The notes under the pieces are model-generated. The model worked only from the letters and a program-made list of their open reading frames with translations. It was not told the DNA's origin and did not search any database. From the NCBI GenBank assembly GCA_024364735.1, contig JAGFNQ010004746.1, positions 302,224 through 366,223 of the forward strand: a stretch of DNA of 64,000 nucleotides, written 5' to 3'. The translations under genes were made by a program, and so were the position numbers. This DNA is from Boesenbergia rotunda. Taxonomy: Eukaryota > Streptophyta > Magnoliopsida > Zingiberales > Zingiberaceae. Position 1 is the first letter of the stretch. Every line of letters begins with the position of its first letter. This document shows, in pieces, positions 1 to 10,690 of this stretch.

Positions 1-1189
1 TCTATAGGCTCTACTGGTAAGGGAATAACCTACAAAGATACCTTCCTCAACCTTCGAAGTAAATTTTCCTAAGTGTTCTCTAGTATTTAAGATATAGACT
101 TTACATCCAAATACTTTAAGGTATTTAATGTTAGGTTGTTTGTTGTAATAGATTTCAAAAAGAAGTCTTTCCTAGGTTTTTAATTAGAGTTATTCTATTT
201 GTACATAACAAGCTGTACTAACAGCCTCAGCCCAAAGGTATTTAGGTAAGTTGTATTCATTAAGCATTGTTCTAGCTGCTTCTTGTAGTGTTCTATTTTT
301 TCTTTCTACGACTCCATTTTGTTGAGGTGTTTTAGGGCAAGAGAATTCGTGATGGTAGCCTTTTTCTAGACAAAATTGATTAAATTTGTGATTTTTGAAT
401 TCTCCGCCATTATCGCTCCTAAGTCTTTTGATTTTAATCCCTTTTTCATTTTCTGTTAATTTACAAAATTGAGTGAGTATATCAAACGTTTTCATCTTTA
501 TTTTTTAAGAATTTTACCCAGGTAAATCTTGAATAGTCATCTATAATTACTAGGCAGTATAGGTTACCATTAATTGATTTAACCCCATGTGAGTCAAATA
601 GGTCTAGGTGAATTAATTCCAGAATTGACTTGGTTTGAGTTTGATTAGTTGGTTTGTGGGTTGACCTAGTTTGTTTTCCTTGTTGACAAGCATTACATAA
701 GGTTGACTCAAGGTTAGATAATTTTGGTAGGCCTCTAACTAAACCATTTAGTTTAGGTAGTTTTCTGAAGTGAGTGTGTGAAAGTCTCCTATGCCAGAGC
801 CAAGTCTCATCCTTATGGGTTAAGAGGCAGTTTTCTAAGGGACAGGTTAACTTAATTTCATAAATGTTATTGTGCCTAAGTCCTCTAAGTGTGATGTTTG
901 GGTTGTCATTGTGTTTGATCAGACATTCATTGGATAGGAACCTAACCTTATAACCAGTGTCACACAATTGGCTAATGCTTAGTAAATTGAAGTTGAAATT
1001 TTCAACAAGTAATACATTTGTTATTATGAAATCAGACTCAAGTTCAATATTGCCTAGGCCAATTACCTTAAGTTTACCGTTGTTTCCAAAAGCAACGGTC
1101 CCTAGTCTTTTGTACTTGAGTTCTGTAAATTTGGTGGGATCCCCAGTCATGTGTCTGGAGCATCCACTGTCAATGATCCATTTGTTTTC
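1..1189 (-). pseudogene. Copia (SIRE-like) pol, protease-integrase part, cut by window edge
   Basis: Minus-strand polyprotein section of a Ty1/Copia retrotransposon. Reading leftward from 1189 I see the aspartic protease motif DSGCS followed by RHMTGD, then the gag-pre-integrase zinc motif (HRRLSH...CNACQQGK), then the integrase core. The three catalytic acidic residues are present: D in LIHLDLFDS, D in LRSDNGGEF and E in NGVVERKNRT. Beyond the core the frame runs toward the reverse transcriptase (FGCKVYILNT, GIFVGYS) and leaves the window at base 1. The integrase is split into two overlapping frames near 482-495, so there is at least one frameshift, and another break lies near 190. The protease wording (CSRHMTGD, NLLSISQLCD) resembles the SIRE/Maximus lineage. 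Gag and the LTR lie to the right. The element is probably not functional as it stands. Confidence 0.9.
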
Positions 1190-2390
1190 CTACAGTTAAG
1201 TAAAAGGTTTAGACCTTAGGTTAAGTTTTTGAATTTTAAAAAAAAAATTAAGAAGATTTAAAAACTTGAGTTTGAATTTTAAATTGAGTTATGTTAATTT
1301 TGAATTTAAATTTTATTTTTTTTTTGAATTTTTTTTTTGAATTTGAATTTGAATTTTAATTTTTGAATTTTAATTTTAATTTTTGAATTTGAATTTGAAT
1401 TTTAATTTTTGAATTTTAATTTTAATTTTAATTTGAATTTTAATTTTAATTTTTGAATTTTATTTTAATTTTTGAATTTGAATTTGAATTTAATTTTTGA
1501 ATTTTAATTTTAATTTTGAATTTGAATTTGAATTTTTGAATTTTAATTTATTTTTTGAATTTAATTTTATTTTGAATTTAATAATTTTAATTTTAATTTT
1601 AATTTATTTAATTTTAATTTAATTTGAATTTAATTTTAATTTTTGAATTTATTTAATTTTTGAATTTGAATTTTAATTTTTGAATTTTAATTTTATTTTT
1701 GAATTTGAATTTAATTTTTGAATTTAATTTTAATTTTTGAATTTGAATTTGAATTTTTGAATTTTAATTTTTTTTTTTGAATTTTAATTTTAATTTTGAA
1801 TTTGAATTTAATTTTAATTTTGAATTTTAATTTTAATTTTGAATTTGAATTTAATTTTGAATTTTTGAATTTAATTTTTTTTGAATTTTAATTTTAATTT
1901 TTGAATTAATTTTAATTTTAATTTTGAATTTTAATTTTAATTTGAATTTGAATTTGAATTTTGAATTTTAATTTTATTTTTTGAATTTGAATTTGAATTT
2001 TAATTTTTGAATTTGAATTTGAGTTTGAATGTTGAGTTATCAATCAATAATTTGAATTTGGTTATCCTTATTCATCTCACTCGGTCTAAGTCATCAATCA
2101 AGGGAGTCCTATGATTTTGTGAGATGATTTTGAGTTTGTTTAGAAAAGTTAACTTGACCTTGTGTTAGATCCAAGTTCAACAAGTAGTAAGTTAAAAGTA
2201 CACTTCAATAATTGGCTTCCAGGCCATGGCGAGGCACAGTGGCCTTCTTTGGCGAAGCCTTATTGGAGCAACAACCATTTTCTAGGCAAAGCCGCTTAAA
2301 GAAGTTGGACTTTTAACTTACTCATTGAAAACCCTGTTACTAAATAGTACAAGAGTCAAATTAACTTTGAAGCTAGTCCTAAGTGCCCAC
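1190..2390 (-). other. Candidate intron between gag and pol of the SIRE-like element
   Basis: On the minus strand gag reads up to a CAG followed by GTGGGC, a good 5' splice site, at 2391/2390. At 1190/1189 there is TTAACTGTAG followed by GAAAAC, a good 3' splice site. Joining the two keeps the frame open from the end of gag straight into the DSGCS protease motif. Unspliced, gag stops 9 bases into this interval and a TAG precedes the protease. This is an inference from splice-site and frame agreement; no transcript evidence is available here. Confidence 0.55.
1224..2040. repeat. AT-rich low-complexity tract of TTTGAATTT/TTTTAATTT units
   Basis: About 800 bp made almost only of short units such as TTTGAATTT, TTTTAATTT and TTTTTGAATTT in irregular order, with no C for most of its length. 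It lies wholly inside the candidate gag-pol intron and is probably a slippage-driven expansion. No coding capacity is seen. Confidence 0.95.
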
Positions 2391-4046
2391 CTGGGCAGCG
2401 GCTGATTTTAAGGTGCCAACTAGTTTGGAGCCTCCCCCTAAATTGTAGACTGGGTGTCTAGGGTCAATGTAATGGATGTCCCTTTTTGGGACATAAAATT
2501 GATTCTGACCTACTTGCTTTGTTAGATAAGCTTTCGGAACCCACGCTTTTCGTTGATTTTTGCGGGGGTGGATAAAGGAGATAAAGGATCTTTGGGACGA
2601 TCTCGATTTATATCCTATCCCAGATTTGTTATACATGCCCTTTTGTGATCCAAGAATAAGGTCAAGGTTCTTGGATCGGGTTGTGAAAGTTGCTAGTAGA
2701 TCCTTAAGTTTTAGGACTTCGCCCTTTAGGGTTGAGTTTTTAGTTTCAAGCTCAATTAATTTTTGATTTTGAGTTTGTTCAGTTAATGTTCTGGTATTAA
2801 TTAATTGCTCCTTAAGGTCTTGATTTTCCTTAAGAAGCTGGTCATTTCTAGATTCAGATGCAAGCAATTTTTTATTTAAAACAGAAATAATTTTAAAGAA
2901 CTTTTCATTTACTGAATCTAAATATACCTTAGTCGAGTCGTCCGAAAAGAGTCCGATCTCTTGACTCGACTCATATTCGGAATCTTCGTCGTGCTCTGAG
3001 TCTGACCCGGGTCCGGTTGCCATTAGTGCGAGATAGTTTGAGTTCCTTGGTGGTTCATCGTCGGAGTCGTCTGTGCTGTCATCCCAAGTGGCTTGAAGAG
3101 CCTTCTTCTTCTTATTCTTCTTGGGTTGATTCTCCTTTTTGTAGGGGCATTCGTGTTTGAAGTGTCCTTTTCTGTTGCAGCCGAAACAGGTTATTTTACT
3201 TTTGTCTTCACTACTGGTAGGCTTCATTATCCTCTGGAGGTCCTTTCTTGAGAACTGGCTTTTCTTTTTGGCGAAGACCTTTCTTACTAGGTTGACCATT
3301 TGTTCCTCATCATCTGAGTCTGAGTTTGACTCTTCTTTTAATTCTTGAATTTTCTTGTTTAACTTGCCATCTTTTGAGGAACCTGCAAATAAGGCAAATC
3401 CTTTCTCGGCCTTGGCGTTAGTCTGTTCGTGCAGTTCTAATTCACAAAACAATTCATCTAAATTAATTTTAGAAAGGTTCCTAGAAATTTTATAAGCATC
3501 TATAATAGATGCCCATAGTGAATTTCTAGGGAATGCATTTAAAGCATACCTTATGATGTCTCTGTTTTCTTGTTTGTGCCCAATTAGGTGGAGTCCATTT
3601 AGTATGTCCTTGATTCGGGCGTGGAGTTGGCTTGCAGATTCTCCTTCCTGCATTTTTATATTAAATAACTTATTTAAAAGTAAATCCCTTTTTGTTACCT
3701 TGGCATCAGAGGTGCCTTCATGTAGTTCAATTAATTTGTCCCATAGCTCCTTTGCTGAGTCGGTTGGTCCAATTCTATTTAGCTCCTCTTTGGTAAGTCC
3801 GCACTGGAGGGTGTTCTGGGCTTTGAACTCGGTCTGAGCCTTTTTCTTCATCTCTGGGTTCCATCTGTCGGGCTTCAGTGGAGCATTATTTCCCTCATCC
3901 ATTGGCGGTGTGTAGCCTGTTTGAACTGCAAACCACTGATCCATGTCGGTCTTCAGATAAACCTCCATCCTTCTCTTCCAGTAGGGAAAGTCTTCCCCAT
4001 TAAAGAGGGGAGGGCGGGCAGTGCTATAGCCTTCACCTTGAGCCAT
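2379..4046 (-). CDS. gag: Copia (SIRE-like) gag, capsid-nucleocapsid polyprotein
   Basis: Open frame of about 555 codons starting at the Met of MAQGEG. I preferred this start to the Met six codons upstream because it matches the usual gag beginning. Order of parts: a UBN2-type capsid region in the first ~220 residues (FPYWKRRMEVYL, LWDKLIELHEG, LLLNKLFNIKM), then an acidic serine-rich stretch. A single CCHC zinc knuckle, CFGCNRKGHFKHEC, lies near residue 290. After it come a lysine-rich patch, a second acidic region, and a long coiled coil (KLLASESRNDQLLKEN and following). The protein binds and packages element RNA. It is uninterrupted, unlike pol. If the candidate intron is spliced, gag would be fused in frame to protease; otherwise it ends at 2379. 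A primer-binding site and 5' LTR lie just upstream, on the right. Confidence 0.93.
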   Translation of the reverse strand: MAQGEGYSTARPPLFNGEDFPYWKRRMEVYLKTDMDQWFAVQTGYTPPMDEGNNAPLKPDRWNPEMKKKAQTEFKAQNTLQCGLTKEELNRIGPTDSAKELWDKLIELHEGTSDAKVTKRDLLLNKLFNIKMQEGESASQLHARIKDILNGLHLIGHKQENRDIIRYALNAFPRNSLWASIIDAYKISRNLSKINLDELFCELELHEQTNAKAEKGFALFAGSSKDGKLNKKIQELKEESNSDSDDEEQMVNLVRKVFAKKKSQFSRKDLQRIMKPTSSEDKSKITCFGCNRKGHFKHECPYKKENQPKKNKKKKALQATWDDSTDDSDDEPPRNSNYLALMATGPGSDSEHDEDSEYESSQEIGLFSDDSTKVYLDSVNEKFFKIISVLNKKLLASESRNDQLLKENQDLKEQLINTRTLTEQTQNQKLIELETKNSTLKGEVLKLKDLLATFTTRSKNLDLILGSQKGMYNKSGIGYKSRSSQRSFISFIHPRKNQRKAWVPKAYLTKQVGQNQFYVPKRDIHYIDPRHPVYNLGGGSKLVGTLKSAAAQVGT

Positions 4047-4303
4047 CTGAAATAGACTACACAAAAACTTGTCCCAAGACTAGGTCTTGGATTAGTAGTG
4101 TGGTAGAAAAAGGAGAAGAGAGAGAAAGAGTGACTCGAAATGGTGTTGCACCAAATTCGAGTAAAATCAAACGAACGGAAAAAATAATCCAAATCTAGGC
4201 AACAATACCTAATTTAGATCAAGTGTAGCGAAAAACCAAAACTCGAAAAAAAATTGGATTTCCCCCGGCTCTTATGGTGGTTGCACCGATACAGAGCGTA
4301 CCT

Positions 4304-4316
4304 GGCTCTGATACCA
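4304..4316 (-). other. Primer-binding site, initiator-Met tRNA type
   Basis: The minus strand reads TGGTATCAGAGCC, complementary to the 3' end of plant initiator Met tRNA. It lies two bases inside the LTR boundary, as expected for minus-strand DNA priming in Copia elements. The untranslated leader to gag is 4047-4303. Confidence 0.92.
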
Positions 4317-4782
4317 CTTGTAGGATCGATGCACGTGAGAGGGGGGGTGAATCACGTGACTTTTTAAAAAATTAGAGTGCTTCAAAAAGCGTGCACAGCG
4401 GAAATGAAAGAAACGAAAAACGAACACACAAACAAGAACGATTTTTACTTCGTTCGGAGCCTTCGGCGACTCCTACTCGAAGGCCCAGGTCCCTCGGACC
4501 TTTCCGTTGGGCAATCCACTAAAACTCTCTACCGGGAAACCCCGATAGAGTAGGCGAGTACAAAAGAATTGAAAGTGTGACAACCCCACACTTTCAAGTA
4601 ATTAAGTGCAATAAAGTATTAAAAAAATATTCTTCTTTTTACCGACGTCCGGAGTAGGTCGACTCTTTCGGGGCAGCGGGACGTCGTCGGCTCGAGGTGA
4701 AGCGTTTCCGGAGCAAGGCGCGAGCGTAGAAGAACTTTGAAGCGTTGAAAGAATTGTTGTTTGAAGAAGAGGGTCGAGGGCC

Positions 4783-4791
4783 CTTTATATA
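4783..4791 (-). promoter_or_regulatory. TATA box of the SIRE-like LTR
   Basis: The minus strand reads TATATAAAG, immediately downstream of the GGGCGCCC palindrome cluster and inside the LTR. This is the expected U3/R promoter position. Confidence 0.7.
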
Positions 4792-4796
4792 GGGCT

Positions 4797-5106
4797 GGGG
4801 GCGCCCGGGATGCTCGGGGCGCCCCCCCACGTGGCGTTCGATCCGTTGCACCCTTCGGTCAAGCCTGATCTCTTCATCTTCGGGATCTGCTTTGACCGGG
4901 GCGCCCGGAGCGCACGGGGCGCCCGGGTTGACCGGTCAAAGCCTCATCTCCTTGGCTTCGCGAGGGCGAGCTTCGGCAGCTGGCAGTGAGGTGGCACTGG
5001 GGGCGCCCGCGACACGCGGGGCGCCCCGAAATGAGCTGCTGTCGGGGCTTTTCTTGGTCTGCGGACTTGGTTGACTCTGGGGGCGCCCGGAACATCCGGG
5101 GCGCCC
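4797..5106. repeat. Cluster of paired GGGGCGCCC palindromes in U3
   Basis: Four units, near 4797-4829, 4898-4930, 5000-5028 and 5079-5106. Each is built as GGGCGCCC, then about 8-12 bases, then GGGGCGCCC. The core is self-complementary and the pair can fold on itself. The units are embedded in otherwise unrelated sequence just upstream of the LTR TATA box. Confidence 0.85.
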
Positions 5107-5642
5107 TGCTCAGCTACTGCCTCACTCCTTTGAGACTCTCTGAGCTGCAGATACTCCTTCCTTTGGTCCTGCATCCAGGGTTAGTCCAAAATACAATAAA
5201 ACACAGTGTTAGATCATACAGCCTTAGCTGTCTTGGTTCTGACTTTGGTCTCCGAAATGGAGCCTTAGGTCGAACCGACGCCTGCTGTTCCCTCGACGGG
5301 GAACGCGTCCTCACTGGTTCGCTCCTCCAGTGACTTACCTCATTTACCTTGTGCAGCTCTACTTGACTTCTTGACCCACCAGGACTTCCTGCCAAGGCTC
5401 AACCACCTTGGTCTTCCTGCCAAGTCTCAACCAACTTGGTCTTCAGCCAGTTGTCAGGTCCCGCGGACCCAACTGGACTTCCCGCCAGGACTCAACCATC
5501 CTGGACTTCAGCCTGATGTCTGGTCCTAAGTCTTTCAACCCTGCACACTTAGTAAAGAGGTTAAACACTAACAACCCTAACTTTAACCACTTTGTCATAC
5601 ATCAAAACCCGAGTTTGACCGTTAGTGCAAACTGCACCAACA

Positions 5643-5774
5643 GCATTGTCACAAAACAAACAAGAAAAATGGCAGCAACCGTATATAAGATAAAGCAAAA
5701 TAAAATAGAACCCAATGATATTCAAAAGCATAAGCAAAATCAACATCACTAGTTGCTTGACACGGCGCAAAATT
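5643..5774 (-). repeat. Remnant of the PBS-side interior of the TGACGG-type element
   Basis: Resembles 10582-10690 and 42310-42433, for example GGCAGCA, CCGTATA and the ending TTGCTT...CGGCGC..AAATT. It is the 5' internal end of the element whose 5' LTR begins at 5775. The tRNA-Asp-type primer site is degraded here. The SIRE-like LTR was inserted directly to its left. Confidence 0.6.
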
Positions 5775-7502
5775 TGACGGCCAATACTAGTAAAGTTGTC
5801 ACGAATTGTGGGACCATCAGATTTAGAATATTTATAATGTGCTGGAAACATTTTGCAGTCAAAATATGAAACGTAGTAAACTACAGGTCATATTTTCCTC
5901 GGGCTATTGATGTTTGTGATTGAGCTTGATCTATGTGCGTTGATTAATTGGGTTTTAAGTACATCTGGAAATTGGGTTCAATTATAAATGAAACTTATAG
6001 AGGCAAGAAAACTTACTCATGAACCAAACAAGGGAATGCACTTTATGAACTTACCATGAGAGCTAATCAACCAAGGCTTACCATTGAACATTTGCCAGCA
6101 ATGCTAAAGATTCTACAATCATGTGAACTTCAAGATCTACATTCAAAACTGACACATTCACTTGATATCAATGCAGCCTAAATTACTGATACGCAAAGGA
6201 AGTTATGCCATGAGATTCCAATTCAGACAGATCCAAAAATAACTGATTTCAGCAACCAACCTAAGTGGTACTTTGATACAATGAGCATTAATCATGCAAA
6301 ATTAAGCAAGCTAGATTTGTTAGTGATATGAGAGAAGTGTCCTAAGGCAATCGCCTTATGATTGTAAACATTTATTTTAATAAATGATAATTCACTATTT
6401 GAGTATACATGTTTGTGTATTTGATTGAGATCTTAAACTCATCTACTGAATGTCCGCAATACAATTCACAGCATAAGAGAATTTGTGATGGGATCACAAC
6501 TAGTGATTATCTCTACATGTGCAATTGTGAAGTATTGAAAATATCCCTAGTCGATGAATTGATAGAAACGGACACTATCAATTCTGTTGAGACTAGCATG
6601 GGTTATTCTCTAATCAGCTGATTCTCACTGGCTGGTGACATTGGGATGTCCGGAGATAAACATGGATGCTAGTTAAGGGAACTAGTTCATTGGAGTGACT
6701 AGCTGTAAAACTTTATATGGTAATCTACATATATATGTCAATGAAGTTCTTACTGCAGCTTAAGTGCGATGTTCCTTTGACTTGCGGTGTTCAAGTCATC
6801 TTGGTCATGGAGACTTATACTTTAACATCTTAAGCAAGCATCTCCAAGGAGGTGTGGACCCAGGATGATTGGGTATAAGCCGAAGTGCCCGAAGATGTTT
6901 GAACAGCCTACAAAGGATTCACCACTCCTTGCGAGGAGATGTATACCTAGGCCTATTGTCGGATTGTTACTCAAAGCCTCTGGCCAGAGCATATCATGTT
7001 TAGAGTGAGAGTCTCTAAAATACATGAGAGTAATTAGAAATCCAAAGGACGAGAAAGACATGACTTGGGCTAGGTGTGACGTAGTCAGCCTAGTGGGGAC
7101 TGACACATATAGACCGTGTCCTGAACCAAGTGGGTATAAGATGGTGAAGGGAATGAGGCACGATTCATTAGAGCTGCTGAAGGGTTTCAGAATTCTTTCT
7201 AAGGTCAACCGTTGATCTTTCGATTAATTGGGGGTCATGATGTACTACTAGGTGCCACTCATGATCGTTCTATAATTAGTTGATTATAGACGGCCAACAT
7301 AAATCGAAAGCCTATTTAGTCACACGCACTGCGAGTAATCCGAGGGATTTAAAACGAGTTGAAAATTGGATTTTCCGATCAAGAGAAATAAGTCGAATCT
7401 GAATTTATCAGAGGCACAATGGAAGCTAAAAATGGCTAAGTCTTTTGAAGGCTTATTGGGCGAATTAAATGAGTTTAATTCGCGATGGGATCGACTTTGT
7501 TT

Positions 7503-7544
7503 GGCCGGCCAAAGAGGGTGTCCACCCTCTTGGTTTGGCCGGCC
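7503..7544. repeat. GGCCGGCC hairpin inside the solo LTR
   Basis: GGCCGGCCAAA and TTTGGCCGGCC enclose GAGGGT-GTCC-ACCCTC, so two nested arms can pair. The equivalent place in the inverted copy (59030-59072) keeps GGCCGGCC arms and the GAGGGT/ACCCTC stem, but has ATTA as the loop. Confidence 0.75.
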
Positions 7545-8040
7545 ATTAAAAGGGGAATAAATCAATTTAATTGGTTTAATTAATAAAATAAATCTAGCTC
7601 GATTTGTTTTATAAATTATGGATAAATAAATTGATATATAAAGAAATTTATATAAAGAGATTTATAAAGAAATTTGTAGAAATTTATTCTTTTTATGGAA
7701 ATTAAAATGAACCATGAATTGGTTTAATTTTAATTTATAAAATCAATTATGAATTGATTTATCAATGATAAGAAAATTTTATACAAATTTTATTCCATAA
7801 TTAAAAGAGAGAAGTATTTGTTTTATTATAAAATTAGTTATAATAAAACTTGGTTTAAACGGAATAATTCATAAGAGAATTTATAGGATAAATTTGTTAT
7901 GAAAATTCCGTTAAGAGGGAGACTTGGCAAGGGAGATGCTACTAAATAAAGGAACCAAAGGCAAGCCCTTAATTCAATTGAGTAATCAAGAGATTAGTAG
8001 CTCCCTCTCTCTCTCTCTTATTCTCTTCTCCCTTCCCCTT

Positions 8041-8144
8041 AGGGCCGGCGCCCACACCTCCCTTTAGGGCCGGCGCCTCCTCCACCTAGGGCCGGCGCTT
8101 CCTCCTCCTAGGGCCGGTGCTTCCTCCTCCTTGGGCCGGCGCAA
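8041..8144. repeat. Cluster of AGGGCCGGCGC motifs
   Basis: Five copies of GGGCCGGCGC or GGGCCGGTGC are spaced about 20-25 bp apart in pyrimidine-rich sequence, downstream of the TATA position. Fewer copies of the same motif occur in the other element copy near 58280-58340. Confidence 0.8.
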
Positions 8145-10581
8145 GCTTCCATCAAGAAGGAGAAGAAGAAGAAGAAGAAGAAGAAGAAGCAGATCGCATC
8201 TCCTTCTTTCCGGAATTTGGATTCCAATTCTTGTTGTCATCCCGAAGAGAACTCGGCGTGAACGCGAATAGAGGCGGAGCTTCCAAGGGACGCTACGGTT
8301 GGATCTCGTCCCTTTTCTTCGAGTTACGCGAGGTACAAAGTAAATTAGTTTACTTTTCCGTAAAGTTTTATTTTATGATCATGTCCACACATCATAAGGT
8401 TGCATGCTAGATACGTGGTTAGAATAATTGGAGAAATTATTTTATGCTAATTCTTCCGCTGCACATAAAAATTTAGAATTTTATGAACCCGTATCCTTGT
8501 CAACATGCACCCGGTCCCAACAAGATACGCAGCCAAAAGAAACTGCTGTGCCAAGAGCTGCTGCTGAATGCCGAGATGATAAACTGCCAATTCAAAGATT
8601 TACACTAACCAAATCAGTTTGGTAATTCAAACCAACCATGGATCACTCAAATACAAAGCTAAGCCTAAAGTGAACTTGCAAAGAACATATGCAGAAATGC
8701 AGGGATACATGCAAAATTTCAGAAACTGATTGGGATCTTAAACCAAACTACAGCTGTAATTGATTGCTCCATGCTAATATTCACATACGATTCCTAAGAA
8801 CTCAATTCAATTGATTGTAAATGTAGGAACTGAGGTTGAAACACAACTGAACTGCCGAATGTGCAGAAACTGATGCAGAATTGATGCAAGTGCAGAAACG
8901 GATACAGAATTTCAGCACTTAATGGAATGCCGAACAAGCAAACCAACAAATTGAAATCAATGCACTAATCTACCATTCGAAAAGGACTGAGAAGAACCAA
9001 AGATTACTTGACACAACTCAGGAACTCGAATCTGTAAATGGATTTGCAGATTTGAAACTGCAATTTTTGCAGAAGCAGAAATTTGGCATGCAGCAAAATA
9101 GCTGAGTCCAATTTGCATAAATGAATACCAGGGTTTTGGAAATGAAACAATCTGAAAGGTAAATTCAGAAGAAGAAGCTAAAGACAAGAACTGATATAAA
9201 GGAAGAAAGCTGATACGGAATGCTGTAATTGGAAAACAAATGCTGTAACTCTAAAAATCTGATACGCAGCTAACAAAAGTGATACGCAAGCCAAAAACAA
9301 GAAATAAACTGTGATTGAAAACGATTGTTCACTAACAAGCAATTAAATCTACTTAACTTGCAGAATTGAAACTAATTTAATCTGTAACAATGCAGTAAAC
9401 GATGTTAACCAATCTGAAACAGAGACAGTAATGAAACTAAAGCAGTAATGGAAATTACAGCTACAACCAACTGAAATTAGATAAATAACTAAGCCTCAGT
9501 CCTCCCTAAGCTCAAAATCTCTTTGTTCGTCACGCAAAGGCTGGCCTCGAACCCCTAAGCTCAGCAAATCAGTGGAGCGCAGCTTCAATCGACCAATCTG
9601 CTCAAACTGCCTCAGCTGGGAAAATTCCAGCCCAATCTCTTCTGTCTCAATGGATGACTTGCGATAATGATTTGAAGAACATCTGAGCTCACCTGAGAAC
9701 CCCTACAAGCAGCTCAAATGATCGAAAATGGCTTGTGGATGAGACACAAGCGATTGGGTAGCAGAGATGCCGAAACCCTCAAACACCCCTGTTCTGGCGC
9801 AAATTGAGCTGAAATCTCGATCGAAACTGTCTTCCAAGGATTCAGATGATGATCAAATGAAGTAATTGAGGGGTCACGCCTTCTTGGATGAAGAACTTGA
9901 AGAACTGATGAAAAACTCGATGAAGAAGGTAGCTACGGCGAAGACGCGACGAGGAAGGAAGGCTGGGTGAAGTTTGATTAAATACTTATCAATGGACGAC
10001 CTAGATTGATCGGAGGAAATCCAATGGCTGATCTTGCTCTGATTTGAGCCAAACTTTGAGGATGTTGATCAGGGGTCAGGATTTGCCTTGTGGTAGTTCG
10101 GATCCTCCTGATTTACAACGGATGGTCCAAATCAACCTAATATTTGAATGAACGATCTAGAGCCCTCCGAACTTGATCCAACGGTTGAATGAGCTCTGAT
10201 TGGGATGAAACCTTCAGATCTTGATCAGAGTGCTTGATCAACCCTAACCCTAGCTCGGAATGCTTCAGATGGTCCCGGATGGCTCAGATCTAGCCGCTCT
10301 TGAATCGGACGGCCCAGATTTAATCCTAATCTTGATACTCGATCCGGGTCACTTCCGACTCAAGTTTGACCCGATATGCCCTAGGTCTATGAACCTTTCA
10401 TACCTACAAAAAATAGATCAAGAATTTAGTTGCCAAATAATCCAAATATGTGTAAATTTATAATTAAGTCCAAAATAAGAGTAAGTTCTAAAACCTAGGG
10501 CAATTTCACAATTAAACAATAAAAACATAGGTCAAACATGGATTTTAGCAATTAAAATAATCAACAAAATGATATCTATCA

Positions 10582-10690
10582 GGCAAAAGATAAAACACAA
10601 GAAAATAGAATCAAATGATATGCCCAGAAGCACACAAGCAAAAATCAAACAAATCAACTAGTTGCTTCCCCGGCAACGACGCCAAAAATT
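10582..10690 (-). other. 109-bp residual interior with tRNA-Asp primer-binding site
   Basis: The minus strand reads TGGCGTCGTTGCCGGGGA at 10667-10684. This is one mismatch from the sequence complementary to the 3' end of plant tRNA-Asp, and it lies six bases from the start of LTR2. Only the PBS side of the interior is present between the two LTRs; gag and pol are absent. Confidence 0.75.

Larger units (their letters stand above)
4319..5642 (-). repeat. 5' LTR of the SIRE-like Copia element
   Basis: Bounded by TGTAGGATCG on the left and CTGCACCAACA on the right (minus: TGTTGGTGCAG...CCTACA), with the primer-binding site directly adjoining. About 1.32 kb. On the minus strand it carries a cluster of GGGCGCCC palindromes, then a TATA box, then a G-rich head at the U5 end (AGAGGGGGGGTGAAT as seen on the plus strand), which recurs in the other Copia LTRs of the window. 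The partner 3' LTR is off the left edge, so the TSD cannot be checked. Confidence 0.85.
6318..8522 (+). mobile_element. Solo LTR-like insertion, 2.2 kb, TGTTAGTG...GGTCCCAACA
   Basis: TG...CA termini and flanking AGATT/AGATA, a 5-bp TSD with one change. The uninterrupted LTR2 shows the empty site (CTAGATACGC at 11316). An inverted second copy is at 57781-60261. The 3' end GGTCCCAACA matches other Copia LTR ends in the window. The TATA position reads TAAATAAAGG here and TATATAAAGG in the second copy. It contains a GGCCGGCC hairpin, a GGGCCGGCGC cluster, a CT-rich run near 8000 and a GAA run near 8160. No internal domain or primer site follows, so a solo LTR is the simplest reading. Confidence 0.8.
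5775..10581 (-). repeat. LTR1 of a TGACGG-type (gypsy-like) element, interrupted
   Basis: Starts TGACGGCC and ends ATCTATCA. Net length is about 2.6 kb once the nested 6318-8522 insertion is removed. It is a direct repeat of 10691-13377. The part right of the insertion differs mainly by scattered substitutions. The part left of it (5775-6317) carries dozens of 1-5 base deletions relative to LTR2. The adjoining primer-binding sites are of tRNA-Asp type, typical of Athila/Tat-like gypsy elements. The LTR has no coding content beyond short chance frames. Confidence 0.75.

Noticed and set aside
4874..5395. Overlapping frames rich in Arg, Pro and Gly on both strands
   Set aside because: Produced by the GC-rich GGGCGCCC cluster in the LTR; no motif or homologous frame.
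6822..7208. 128-codon minus-strand frame, repeated at 59418-59828
   Set aside because: Both lie in the two copies of the same solo LTR. The frame drifts between them and has no domain, so I treat it as a chance frame.
10667..10684. Possible tRNA-Asp gene fragment (also 42412-42429)
   Set aside because: Only the 18 bases matching the tRNA 3' end are present, in the antisense sense and next to an LTR. These are primer-binding sites.
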